Shown here: positions 55,344 through 64,000 of the stretch, one piece after another
How the letters are laid out: each line of letters begins with the position of its first letter
Numbering within the stretch: position 1 is the first letter of the stretch
Origin: Rothia similimucilaginosa
GTDB lineage: Bacteria; Actinomycetota; Actinomycetes; Actinomycetales; Micrococcaceae
DNA: 64,000 bases
Assembly: GCF_029850875.1 (NCBI RefSeq)
Contig: NZ_JAOVAM010000008.1
Location: 42,526 to 106,525, forward strand
Direction of reading: 5' to 3'
Position numbers and translations under genes: made by a program
Notes under the pieces: generated by a model
The model's database searches: none
Told to the model about the DNA's origin: nothing
The model's input: only the letters and a program-made list of their open reading frames with translations

Positions 55344-56675
55344 ATGTCTATTTCCCTACCCGTCGAGCTTGAGGCCATTGCCGAAGAGCTCAACTACGAG
55401 CATGGCCGCCTCATCTACGAGGGTGTAGGCGGTAACGAGGTGCGCCGCTCCATCCTGCCCGGTGGCGTACGCGTGATTACCGAAAAAATGCCCGGTACCC
55501 GCGGCGTATCTATCGGATTCTGGGTCGGAGTCGGCTCCCGAGACGAAGCCCCCGGCATGCTTGGTTCCACCCACTTCCTGGAGCACCTGCTGTTCAAAGG
55601 CACCGGCACCCGCACCGCCCTGGACATCGCATCATCCTTCGATGCGGTAGGCGGTGAATCCAATGCGCTGACCGCTAAGGAACACACCTGCTACTACGCG
55701 CGTGTGCTCGACGATGACGCGCCCATGGCGGTGGACGTCATCACCGATATGGTCACCAACGCCCTGCTGGATCCGGCTCATCTTGAGCAGGAACGCGGTG
55801 TGATCCTCGAAGAGATCGCCATGGACCAGGACGACCCGACCGACGTTGCTTTCGAAAACTTTGTGGAGCAGCTCATGGGTGAGAACCCGCTGGGCCGACC
55901 CATTGGCGGTACCCCGCTGGAGATTACCGAGGTGCCGCGTGACGCCGTGTGGGAGCACTACAAGCGCTACTACACCCCGGACCGCCTGGTTATTTCTGCC
56001 GCCGGTTCGCTGGAACACAGCACTATGGTCCGCCTCGTGCTGGAGGCACTGACCCGCTACGGCTGGAACCTACAGGAGGGTGTGGCACCGGCACCGCGTC
56101 GCGTACGTACCGACAGCGGCATTGTTCCGCTGAGCGAGCTGCGTGAGGTGGAGAAAGGCTTCGAACAGACCAACATTGTGATGGGCTGCCCGAGCATTAT
56201 TGCCGGGGATGACCGCCGCTACGCGATGAGCGTACTGACCAGCGCGTTCGGTGCGGGTATGTCCTCGCGTCTGTTCCAGGAGATTCGTGAGAAGCGCGGT
56301 CTGGCATACAGCACGTTTGCGTTCTCCGGTGCGTACTCGGACGCCGGCTACTTCGGCATGTACGCAGGCTGCCTACCCGCTAAGACCGAGCAGGTGCGCG
56401 AGGTCATGGGCTACGAGTTCGATAAGCTCGCCACCGCCGGTATTACCGAAGAGGAGCTGACGAAGGTCCGCGGCCAGCTGGCTGGTTCCACCGTGCTCGG
56501 TAGCGAGGATTCGGGTTCGCGCATGTCCCGCCTGGGCCGCGCCGAGCTGGACTCGGGTCTGTTCACCAGCACCGATGAACTGCTGGAGAAGATCCGTGCG
56601 GTCTCTCTGGAGGAGGTGCGCGACCTGGCGGCGTACCTGGGGCAGCAGCAGATGATTACCACCATCGTGCGCTAA
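55344..56675 (+). CDS. M16-family zinc peptidase (processing-peptidase-like)
   Basis: 443 aa. Inverted zinc motif HFLEH (77-81) with a downstream Glu about 75 residues on (LEQERGVILEEIAMDQDDP). A second M16 domain contains the MSSRLFQEIREKRGLAYS segment. Predicted cytoplasmic peptidase; substrates unknown. Members usually follow pnp in actinobacteria; here the acyltransferase stands between. ATG 55344 after gaaggacgctga. Confidence 0.92.
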   Translation: MSISLPVELEAIAEELNYEHGRLIYEGVGGNEVRRSILPGGVRVITEKMPGTRGVSIGFWVGVGSRDEAPGMLGSTHFLEHLLFKGTGTRTALDIASSFDAVGGESNALTAKEHTCYYARVLDDDAPMAVDVITDMVTNALLDPAHLEQERGVILEEIAMDQDDPTDVAFENFVEQLMGENPLGRPIGGTPLEITEVPRDAVWEHYKRYYTPDRLVISAAGSLEHSTMVRLVLEALTRYGWNLQEGVAPAPRRVRTDSGIVPLSELREVEKGFEQTNIVMGCPSIIAGDDRRYAMSVLTSAFGAGMSSRLFQEIREKRGLAYSTFAFSGAYSDAGYFGMYAGCLPAKTEQVREVMGYEFDKLATAGITEEELTKVRGQLAGSTVLGSEDSGSRMSRLGRAELDSGLFTSTDELLEKIRAVSLEEVRDLAAYLGQQQMITTIVR

Positions 56676-56696
56676 CGCTCAATGCTTACGGCATAG

Positions 56697-56743
56697 AATG
56701 CCCGTTTCCACACCCCACTAAAGCGGGGAGGGAACGGGCATTT
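56697..56743. terminator. Terminator between convergent genes
   Basis: aatgcccgttt-cc pairs with gg-gaacgggcatt, with T on the right. It serves the M16 gene and perhaps the minus-strand acyltransferase. Confidence 0.8.
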
Positions 56744-56884
56744 GGTTTGTATCGGTCCTATTGCAGAGGCGTTTCCGAGAAGTGCTTCTGGGGCACTCTG
56801 CCGTCCATGCTCTTGACGCTCAGCATGAGCGGCAGAATCGAAAAGCTACCCCAGAACACTACCTCTGAGGGCTACTTCTGCACG

Positions 56885-58831
56885 CTACTTCTGTGCCTTG
56901 GCGATAGCCTCCATCAGCACTTGAGCGTAGAGTTCCTGGCCGGCTGCCTCCGGATGAACACCATCGGAGGTGAGAAGACCATTCTGAGTTTGCAGAGCCT
57001 GGCGAATCGCAGAGTTCCAATCCGCAATAATCACACGATTAGAATGCTGAGCCGCAAACTCGTGAATCTTACCGTTCGAGTAGTCAATCCAGGTTAGGTT
57101 GCGCGGGCCGTAACCGGTGACCAGCACCAGTTTAGAATCGGCGGGCATAGCCGCCAGAACCTCGTCGAGCTGACCGTCCAGAATGGTCGAGTTCGCGGTC
57201 ACCGACAGCACGAAGGTCTTACGGATTTGGCCGCTGGCTCCCATGGACTTAATAATCGGCAGAGCCTTGGCGATGGTGCGTCCCTCCGCCGCATCGATGG
57301 ATGCTTCGGGCATCTTGTCGTACAGCTCGGGGGATACTGCCACCACAATGGAGTCACCCACAATAGTCACCTGTGAAGAGTTCACGGAACCGGTCGCTTC
57401 CTTCGAAGCTGAGGGGCTTGCGGAAGCCTTTGTATCCTTACCCGTAGCGCTTGCGCTTGCTGATGCGCTCGCAGCCTGCGCCTCCTGACGTGCCTTCAGA
57501 CGCTCAACGGCGGCACGCTTGCCATCCTCAACGGACTGCTGGGCGGTAGTCATTGCCGGAGCGGTGTATACCGCCAGACCGGTTGAAGCAGCCGCCACGA
57601 CAGCCGCAAGGGCGACCGAAACCGGCAGGAACTTAGTGCGCGAGGACTGGAAGGCCGCCACCACACGGTTAGCACTACCTCGGAAACCGTAGCGGCGAAT
57701 CGGGGTCTCAACCCAGCGGTACGACATCTCTGCAATAACGAAGGTCGCAACAAAAACGCCCGCGTTCACCAGCGGGGAGCGATCCGCGCCCAGCACATAA
57801 TGCATCACTACAGCAAGCGGCCAATGCCACAGATACAGGCCGTAGGAGCGCTCGCCCACCCAGCGTAGGGGAGCGAAGTTCAGTAGGCGGCGCAACATTT
57901 CGGAGGCGCCAGCAAGCATATCGGGTAACATACCCTGAATTACGCCCAGCGCCAACAGGGAGGCACCGAACAGACCCCAGGGAATCGCTCCGGGTGCAGA
58001 CTCAGGAACCAGAATTGCGTAGGGAATCAGCGCGAATAGGGATAACCAGCTAATCATGACGCGGGCGAAAGCGACCAGACCGAAGGGCTGAGCTACGCGG
58101 TACAGTACGGACTGCTGTAGCGGGGGATACAGCGACCAGGGGCGAGCGAACGCCAGTAGGGCGCCGAGTAGTAGACCGTAGAGGTGAGTGTCAGTGCCGT
58201 AGTAGACGCGGCTAATGGGGGAGCCGGACATCAGCAGTGCGGTGGCAGTGCTCAGCGACGCAATAATACCAAGCACCATGACCACGCTGAAACGACGCCA
58301 TGAACGGCGCAACAGTATGCCAGCGCTAACAATCAGCAGGGGCCAGACCACGTAGAACTGTTCTTCCACTGCCAGGGACCAGAAGTTCGTGAAAAGCTCC
58401 GGGGAAGTCTGCGCGAAGTAGTCGTTACCGGAAAAAATGGAAATCCAGTTGGACGAGAAGGTCGCCGCACCGGCAAGTTGTCGACCCAGGTTCACCTGAA
58501 TATCGCCGCCAACGAGCAGACTGACCGGTCCCATGACCAGAATCAGCAGGGCAATGGCGGGAAGCAGGCGGCGGGCACGGCGAATCCAGAAGCTACCCAG
58601 GGCAATTTTGCCGGTGAGTGTACCTTCACGTAGAAGCAGGGAAGTAATCAGGAAACCGGAGATGACGAAGAAAATATCTACGCCGATCATGCCGCCGGGT
58701 AGTACGGTGGGCCAGAAGTGGTACACCATCACGAGGAGCACAGCGATTGCTCGCAGGCCGTCCAAACCCGGCAGAATATAACGCCGGTTAGCCTCATCTG
58801 GACGCACGGAGGAGGTAAAGAGGGACTTCAT
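56885..58831 (-). CDS. OatA-like acyltransferase with C-terminal SGNH domain
   Basis: 648 aa. The N-terminal acyltransferase-3 domain (about ten helices) begins YILPGLDGLRAIAVLLVMVYH and has GGMIGVDIFFVISGFLI. A charged Ser/Ala linker (about 430-485) leads to an extracellular SGNH domain with VGDSI (catalytic Ser ~494) and SDGVHP (Asp ~623, His ~626). This two-domain build matches peptidoglycan O-acetyltransferase OatA, which gives lysozyme resistance, and similar polysaccharide acetylases. ATG 58831 chosen as the start of conserved sequence; the frame is open to 59044 but overlaps the dapB leader. Confidence 0.86.
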   Translation of the reverse strand: MKSLFTSSVRPDEANRRYILPGLDGLRAIAVLLVMVYHFWPTVLPGGMIGVDIFFVISGFLITSLLLREGTLTGKIALGSFWIRRARRLLPAIALLILVMGPVSLLVGGDIQVNLGRQLAGAATFSSNWISIFSGNDYFAQTSPELFTNFWSLAVEEQFYVVWPLLIVSAGILLRRSWRRFSVVMVLGIIASLSTATALLMSGSPISRVYYGTDTHLYGLLLGALLAFARPWSLYPPLQQSVLYRVAQPFGLVAFARVMISWLSLFALIPYAILVPESAPGAIPWGLFGASLLALGVIQGMLPDMLAGASEMLRRLLNFAPLRWVGERSYGLYLWHWPLAVVMHYVLGADRSPLVNAGVFVATFVIAEMSYRWVETPIRRYGFRGSANRVVAAFQSSRTKFLPVSVALAAVVAAASTGLAVYTAPAMTTAQQSVEDGKRAAVERLKARQEAQAASASASASATGKDTKASASPSASKEATGSVNSSQVTIVGDSIVVAVSPELYDKMPEASIDAAEGRTIAKALPIIKSMGASGQIRKTFVLSVTANSTILDGQLDEVLAAMPADSKLVLVTGYGPRNLTWIDYSNGKIHEFAAQHSNRVIIADWNSAIRQALQTQNGLLTSDGVHPEAAGQELYAQVLMEAIAKAQK

Positions 58832-59079
58832 ACTGTTTGTGTACTCCGTAGGACGGAAATTATAGAAATACTTGCTAATTATATGTTTGTTCCCTTTAGA
58901 TGACATATAAATACCCGTATATGACGCACATAATACTTCGTTTTTATACTGCTGAGGTTCCGCAGGGTATCTTACCCTGTGTGTGCGATGGCGTGCACCG
59001 TGCCCACAGAGGGGATAATAGAGGCTGTACGTCACAACCCCCATCGTCGGGGCGCCAACAAGTTACGGAGGAGAGAATC

Positions 59080-59850
59080 ATGACCCACGAGGTTGATGAA
59101 AAAATCTGGAAGGTAGCGGTACTCGGTGCTGCGGGCCGCATGGGTTCCGAGGCGGTGCGTACCGTCAACACCTCCGCAGACATGGACCTGGTGGCGGCGC
59201 TGGGCCGCGGCGACGACCTGCAGGAGCTGGTCGATGCCGGGGCAGAGATTGTTATTGACCTGACCGTTCCTGAATCCAGCGAAGCAAATGTGCGCTTCGC
59301 GGTGGAGCATGGTATGCACGCTGTGGTTGGTACGACCGGTTGGACCCCCGAACGCCTGGAGTCCCTGAGAGCGCTACTGGCTGAGCACACCGAGGTGGGT
59401 GTGCTCATCGCCCCGAACTTCGCGATTGGTTCGATCCTCGCCACCGAGTTTGCGGCGAAAGCGGCACGCTACTTCGAATCTGTAGAAATTATTGAGATTC
59501 ACCACCCGAATAAGGTGGACGCCCCCTCCGGTACCGCTGTGCATACTGCCCGCAAGGTGGCTGCTGCCCGTACGGAGGCTGGCGTGGGTGTAAGCCCCGA
59601 TGCCACCACTTCCGATCCTTTGGGCTCGCGTGGCGCAGTGGTTGACGATATTCACGTACACGCGGTGCGTCTGCGCGGCATGGTGGCGCACCAGGAGATT
59701 CTGCTGGGAGACCCCGGTCAGCAGCTCGTGATTCGTCATGATTCCTTTGACCGTGCCTCCTTTATGCCCGGCGTGCTGTTGGGTGTGCGTGAGGTGGCGG
59801 CGTATCCCGGTTTGAGCGTGGGCTTGGACGCCTACATGGATTTGTCCTAG
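59080..59850 (+). CDS. dapB: 4-hydroxy-tetrahydrodipicolinate reductase
   Basis: 256 aa. NAD(P)H reductase in the lysine and diaminopimelate pathway. Nucleotide motif VAVLGAAGRMGSEAV, GTTGWTPERL, the EIHHPNKVDAPSGTA catalytic region, and a C-terminal domain with LRGMVAHQEILLGDPGQQL. ATG 59080 after ggaggagag. Codes for a step after dapA, which lies 0.9 kb downstream. Confidence 0.96.
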   Translation: MTHEVDEKIWKVAVLGAAGRMGSEAVRTVNTSADMDLVAALGRGDDLQELVDAGAEIVIDLTVPESSEANVRFAVEHGMHAVVGTTGWTPERLESLRALLAEHTEVGVLIAPNFAIGSILATEFAAKAARYFESVEIIEIHHPNKVDAPSGTAVHTARKVAAARTEAGVGVSPDATTSDPLGSRGAVVDDIHVHAVRLRGMVAHQEILLGDPGQQLVIRHDSFDRASFMPGVLLGVREVAAYPGLSVGLDAYMDLS

Positions 59851-59859
59851 GAGAGAGTA

Positions 59860-60528
59860 TTGTCTGAACAGACTTCACACGAGGTTTCGTCGGCTCCGTC
59901 TGAGGCGCGTAGCCGTGGCCCCTGGTGGACTTCCCTGCGTTTGTGGGCTGTCTGCGCCTGTGCGCTGATGGTGCTGACTGTGCTGATTCTGCCGCTGCCG
60001 CTGACGGTGCGTGCTTTGATTTTGGGCGTACTGATTTTTAGCGCCGTCTTCGTTGCGGTGGATGCCGGCGGTTGGGGTAAGACCTTCGCGGCAATGACTT
60101 GCGCCCTACTGACCCTGTATTTGGCGCATATTGCGCAACAGGGCTTTGTGATGCTGGCTTCCGGTTCGGTGGCTGGCATTGTGCTTGGTGCGGGTATGAT
60201 TTTGCTGCCGATTCTGGGCGCGTGGGCGCTGGTGCGTGAGGTGCTTTTCGGCGCCCGTATTCAGCGTATGGCTCGGGAATTGGCGGCTTCGAACGAGCTG
60301 GTGGAGGATAACCTGCCGCGCACCCCCTCCGGCCGTGTGGACCGTGAGGCTGCGGCTGCGGAGTTTGAGAGCTTCGCGGAGGCGGTGGAGCAGGAGCCGA
60401 ATAACTGGAAGGCGTGGTTCAACTTGTCGTGCATGTACGATGCGGGTGGTGAGCGCAAGCGTGCCCGTGCGGCAATGCGTAACGCGTGGGCATTGCGTTC
60501 GGGCGGTCAGGCGAAGGCTATTCACTAG
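59860..60528 (+). CDS. Membrane protein with TPR-like C-terminal segment
   Basis: 222 aa from TTG after gagagag. Three to four helices (about 25-130), then a cytoplasmic part with FESFAEAVEQEPNNWKAWFN and MYDAGGERKRARAAMRNAWAL, like one TPR unit. It starts 9 bp after dapB, so is co-transcribed. No family recognised; actinobacteria often keep a small membrane gene between dapB and dapA. Confidence 0.65.
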   Translation: MSEQTSHEVSSAPSEARSRGPWWTSLRLWAVCACALMVLTVLILPLPLTVRALILGVLIFSAVFVAVDAGGWGKTFAAMTCALLTLYLAHIAQQGFVMLASGSVAGIVLGAGMILLPILGAWALVREVLFGARIQRMARELAASNELVEDNLPRTPSGRVDREAAAAEFESFAEAVEQEPNNWKAWFNLSCMYDAGGERKRARAAMRNAWALRSGGQAKAIH

Positions 60529-60734
60529 GCGTAGCCGCGGTGATTCATTCTCAATGCCGCATATTTTTTGATGTGTGGTTGATAACGCTGAGGATTCGCG
60601 CCCGGTTTCATAGCCCCTGCGGGTGAACCTTCGCGAAAGTACCGTGGGTTTTGAAAGAGTCCGAATAGTAGAACAGATATGAAAACTTATGCGCTCTGTG
60701 GCAAGAATCTGCAGTTCGGGCGTACTCTGGACAT

Positions 60735-61670
60735 ATGTCTGAGAACCTTTCGAATCCCGGCACTTTTGTTGAACCAGTCTTCGGTCGCCTTCTGACCGCA
60801 ATGGTAACCCCCTTCGCGAAGGACGGCTCCGTTGACGAAAAGCAGGTCGCAGACCTGGCGAGCTACCTTGTGGAGAATGGCCACGATGGCCTGGTGGTCT
60901 GCGGCACCACCGGCGAATACTCCACCATGACCGATGACGAAAACGAGCGCGTCTTCCAGATCGTGAAGGACACTGTTGGTTCTCGAGCAAAGATTATTGC
61001 CGGTGTTGGTTCGAACGATACCGCGCATACTATTGAGCTGGCGCACCGCGCCGAAAAGGTTGGTGTGGACGGCCTGCTGGTCGTGACTCCGTACTACAAC
61101 AAGCCGACTCAGCCGGGTGTCTACGCTCATTTTGCGACCGTTGCGAAGGCAACTGAGACCCCCGTCATGCTTTACGATATTCCGGGGCGTGCGGGCATCC
61201 CCATCGCACCCGAAACCTACCATCGCCTGGCAGAAATTGATAGTATTGTAGCGGTGAAAGACGCCAAGGCAGACTTCGGTGCCGCAACCGAAGTCATGGC
61301 AACCACCGACCTGCACTACTACAGCGGCGACGACGGACTGACCCTTCCCTGGATGGCAACGGGTGCCGTCGGCCTTGTTTCGGTGACCGCACATGTGGTA
61401 CCCGCACTCTTCCGTGCCCTGATTGATGCTGTCGTTGCACAGGATCTGGTGGAGGCGCAGCGTCTTCACCTGGAACTGACTCCGATTGTCCGAGCGACCA
61501 TGGGACGTGCCCCCGGTTGCGTTGCCGCCAAGGAAATTCTTTCCTGGCAGGGTGTACTGGACCAGCCTGTCGTTCGCCTGCCGCACGTACTCTCCGAACC
61601 GGATGTTGCCCAGGCGATGCGAGCTGACCTGCTCTCCTCGAGTATCGCTCACACCCTGAAGAACTCCTAA
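60735..61670 (+). CDS. dapA: 4-hydroxy-tetrahydrodipicolinate synthase
   Basis: 311 aa. Aldolase condensing pyruvate and aspartate semialdehyde. TIM barrel with FGRLLTAMVTPFAKDGSVDE, TTGEYSTMTDDE, YYNKPTQPGVYAHF (conserved Tyr) and the Schiff-base Lys175 in VAVKDAKAD. ATG 60735 with a weak ribosome site. The 206-bp gap from the upstream gene includes no other gene. Confidence 0.97.
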   Translation: MSENLSNPGTFVEPVFGRLLTAMVTPFAKDGSVDEKQVADLASYLVENGHDGLVVCGTTGEYSTMTDDENERVFQIVKDTVGSRAKIIAGVGSNDTAHTIELAHRAEKVGVDGLLVVTPYYNKPTQPGVYAHFATVAKATETPVMLYDIPGRAGIPIAPETYHRLAEIDSIVAVKDAKADFGAATEVMATTDLHYYSGDDGLTLPWMATGAVGLVSVTAHVVPALFRALIDAVVAQDLVEAQRLHLELTPIVRATMGRAPGCVAAKEILSWQGVLDQPVVRLPHVLSEPDVAQAMRADLLSSSIAHTLKNS

Positions 61671-61727
61671 ACTTTGATGCCTGCCCAATCACGCAATAGT
61701 GCGGGGAGCGCATATATAGAGGATTTT

Positions 61728-61813
61728 GGCTACCGTCATACCCCGCCTTCGGGGGGGGCATGATATAGCCAACGGACGCGGACTCCACACCTAGCAATGG
61801 GTGAGGGGTCCGC
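61728..61813 (+). other. Structured leader of rnj
   Basis: Two stems: ggcta...ccccgcc/gggggg...tagcc (61728-61770, cap ttcg) and gcggac...gtccgc (61778-61813). They lie 250-330 bases before rnj in a 391-bp gene-free gap (61671-62061). They may be the dapA terminator or a control element of RNase J; neither can be proved by eye. Confidence 0.4.
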
Positions 61814-62061
61814 TCTGACGTATTGCCGCGGTTTACTGCCCAATGATTCGGTCCCCACTCAGGCAGGGACTTAACTTAGGCAGAGGCACCCGTGCAGTAC
61901 GCCCCCAATACTTTTAATACTTTCGGCGATTTGGACGCACCGGCAGCACTTCCGCAGCCTCGGCACGTGAGAGCCGAACCCGCTGGAGTGCTTGCGGTAC
62001 GAAGCGTCGCCTACGAATCACAGACATCACAAGAAAACATAGAAGAAAGAGGAGACACACG

Positions 62062-63777
62062 ATGAGCGTCTTTGAAGCGAATCTTCCCCTCCCGCCCCGC
62101 CTGAAGAAGGACACCCTGCGCGTGGTGCCCCTGGGCGGCTTGGGCGAAGTCGGTCGTAATATGACCGTGTACGAAATTAACGGCAAGCTGCTGATTGTTG
62201 ACTGTGGCGTGCTCTTCCCCGAAGAGTCCCAGCCCGGCGTGGACCTAATCCTGCCCGACTTCAGCTACATTGTTGACCGTCTGGACGACGTCGTTGCCAT
62301 GGTTCTGACCCACGGCCACGAGGACCATATTGGCGCGGTCCCCTACCTGCTGCGCCGCCGCCCCGATATTCCCCTGGTTGGTTCCGAACTGACCCTGGCG
62401 CTGGTTGAGGCGAAGCTCGCCGAGCACCGCATCAAGCCCTACACCCTCGCGGTGAAGGAGCACCAGGTGGAGCGTTTCGGCCCGTTTGAGTGTGAGTTCG
62501 TTGCCGTGAACCACTCGATTCCGGATGCGCTGGCTGTCTACATCCGCACCCAGGCGGGTAAGGTCCTGCACACCGGTGACTTCAAGATGGACCAGCTGCC
62601 GCTGGATGGCCGTATCACCGACCTGCGCCACTTCGCCCGCCTGGGCGAGGAGGGTGTGGACCTGTTCCTGCCGGACTCCACCAACGCTGAGGTTCCCGGC
62701 TTTACCCCGACAGAGAAGCATATCGGTCCGGTGCTATCGAACGTTTTCCGTGACGCAAGCGGTCGCATTATTGTGGCGTCCTTTTCCTCGCACGTTCACC
62801 GAGTGCAGCAGGTGCTGGATGCAGCCGCTGAGCGTGGCCGTAAGGTCGTGCTCGTGGGCCGCTCCATGGTGCGTAACATGACCATTGCTGAGAAGCTGGG
62901 CTACCTGAAGGTTCCCGCGAACGTGCTGGTGGACTTGAAGAAGGTCGATGACTATCGCCCCGACCAGATCGTGATGATGTGCACCGGTTCGCAGGGTGAG
63001 CCGATGGCGGCACTGTCGCGCATGGCGAACGGTGACCACAAGATTCAAATTGAGCCTGGCGATACCGTGGTACTCGCATCCTCGTTGATTCCCGGTAACG
63101 AGACCAGCGTCTTCCGCATCATTAACGCCCTCATGAAGCTGGGAGCTAACGTGGTGCACAAGGGCAACGCGAAGGTTCACGTTTCCGGTCACGCTGCCGC
63201 GGGCGAGCTGCTGTACTGCTACAACATTCTCAAGCCGAAGAACGTTATGCCGGTTCACGGCGAGGTTCGCCACCTGATTGCCAGCGGCGACCTGGCGATG
63301 GAGACCGGTGTTCCGAAGAAGAACGTGCTGCTCTGCGAGTCCGGCACCGTCGTGGATCTGCGCGATGGCGTGGCCTCTGTGGTGGGCGAGGTTCCCTGCG
63401 AGTACCTGTACGTTGACGGCCGCTCTGTCGGTGAGGTCACCGAGAGCGATCTGAAGGACCGCCGCATCCTGGGCGAAGAGGGCTTCGTGTCCATCGTGAC
63501 CGTCATTGACCGCGCAACTAAGCGCGTGGTGACCGGCCCGGATATTCATGCTCGCGGTATCGCTGAGGACGACTCGGTGTTTGACGAGATTGTTCCGAAG
63601 ATTACTGCCGCGCTGGAGGACGCTCTGCACCGCGCACCGGAGAAGGTGCACACCGTGCAGCAGCTGCAGCAGATTGTGCGCCGCACCATCGGCGCCTGGA
63701 TTTCTCGCCGTCTGCGCCGCAAGCCCATGATTGTTCCCGTGGTTGTTGAGAACACCTCGAAGGCCGCGAAGAACTAA
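62062..63777 (+). CDS. rnj: Ribonuclease J
   Basis: 571 aa. Metallo-beta-lactamase/beta-CASP RNase that degrades and processes RNA (5'-exo and endo). Metal motif HGHEDH (84-89), beta-CASP part with VSGHAAAGELLYCYNILKPK, then MPVHGEVRHLI (His of the metal site) and a C-terminal domain. ATG 62062 after gaggagacacacg. Near dapA-dapB as in most actinobacteria. Confidence 0.96.
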   Translation: MSVFEANLPLPPRLKKDTLRVVPLGGLGEVGRNMTVYEINGKLLIVDCGVLFPEESQPGVDLILPDFSYIVDRLDDVVAMVLTHGHEDHIGAVPYLLRRRPDIPLVGSELTLALVEAKLAEHRIKPYTLAVKEHQVERFGPFECEFVAVNHSIPDALAVYIRTQAGKVLHTGDFKMDQLPLDGRITDLRHFARLGEEGVDLFLPDSTNAEVPGFTPTEKHIGPVLSNVFRDASGRIIVASFSSHVHRVQQVLDAAAERGRKVVLVGRSMVRNMTIAEKLGYLKVPANVLVDLKKVDDYRPDQIVMMCTGSQGEPMAALSRMANGDHKIQIEPGDTVVLASSLIPGNETSVFRIINALMKLGANVVHKGNAKVHVSGHAAAGELLYCYNILKPKNVMPVHGEVRHLIASGDLAMETGVPKKNVLLCESGTVVDLRDGVASVVGEVPCEYLYVDGRSVGEVTESDLKDRRILGEEGFVSIVTVIDRATKRVVTGPDIHARGIAEDDSVFDEIVPKITAALEDALHRAPEKVHTVQQLQQIVRRTIGAWISRRLRRKPMIVPVVVENTSKAAKN

Positions 63778-63870
63778 TACTCTGCGCGAGGCTAGCTGCC
63801 TGTCATAGCGAAAAGGCGGGGTCGATACGTTGTGTCGGCTCCGCCTGCTGTGTATCTGCAGAACGTATGC

Positions 63871-63902
63871 GCGAAAGCTACGCGAAAGCTACGCGAAAGC
63901 GA
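63871..63902 (+). repeat. Short tandem repeat
   Basis: Three copies of the 11-base unit gcgaaagctac, directly before the homopolymer region. No function seen. Confidence 0.7.
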
Positions 63903-63909
63903 ACGCAGT

Positions 63910-64000
63910 GGGGGGGGGGGGGGGGGGCGCCCCCCCTTAAACCCCCCCAAAAAATCCCCCAAAGGGCCCGGGGGGGGGGGGAATTTTTTAGCAAAGTAAA
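63910..64000. other. Homopolymer-rich contig end, likely artefact
   Basis: Runs of 18 G, then C, A, C, G and T blocks with no coding sense, unlike anything else in the window. This looks like unreliable sequence at the end of a contig rather than biology. Confidence 0.75.

Overview
The window is a high-G+C actinobacterial chromosome segment. The gene order (glyS, dnaG, rpsB-tsf-pyrH-frr-cdsA-dxr-rseP-ispG, proS-rimP-nusA-ylxR-infB-rbfA-truB-ribF, rpsO-pnp, dapB-dapA-rnj), the frequent GTG and TTG starts and the moderate G+C point to Micrococcaceae, most likely Rothia or a close relative. That genus call is an inference from gene order, codon habit and repeat style, not from a search. The last ~90 bases are homopolymer runs typical of a poorly resolved contig end.

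Layout. Positions 1-5050 hold a copper-resistance island: a Tat/lipobox multicopper oxidase on the minus strand, a small unknown ORF, the decayed C-terminus of a sensor histidine kinase, an inverted duplication carrying three CsoR-type palindromes, a CopZ-like chaperone and a CPH-type copper P-type ATPase with a His-rich N-terminus. It ends at a perfect 20-bp inverted repeat next to a 51-codon remnant of an unidentified gene. Positions 5280-19700 carry a MITE-like repeat, an S4-domain protein, glyS, a GNAT enzyme, dus, dnaG, tRNA-Asn, a holin-like membrane protein, a GT4 glycosyltransferase, tRNA-Met, two adjacent membrane proteins with Pro/Gln-rich tails, and an M23-like protein that has lost part of its zinc site.

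Positions 20100-34500 carry the translation, lipid and isoprenoid block rpsB, tsf, pyrH, frr, cdsA, a DivIVA-domain protein, dxr, rseP and ispG. It is interrupted between dxr and rseP by a cassette (lipoprotein, peptidoglycan-binding adaptor, MacB-like ABC transporter) flanked by copies of the dispersed repeat in opposite orientation. Positions 34600-47200 hold a GNAT protein, proS, rimP, nusA, ylxR, infB, rbfA, truB, a DUF4345-like membrane protein and ribF. Positions 47360-48715 hold a luxS-pfs pair for the activated methyl cycle and AI-2. Positions 49500-63780 hold an amino-acid permease, rpsO, pnp, an acyltransferase, an M16 peptidase, an OatA-like acyltransferase/SGNH protein, dapB, a small membrane protein, dapA and rnj (RNase J).

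Themes. Most genes are housekeeping: translation factors, tRNA modification, RNA decay, lysine/peptidoglycan precursors and the MEP pathway. The accessory content is the copper island, the dxr-rseP export cassette, the two acyltransferases flanking the M16 peptidase, and the dispersed repeats near the accessory boundaries. No CRISPR array, intact transposase, prophage or rRNA operon is visible.
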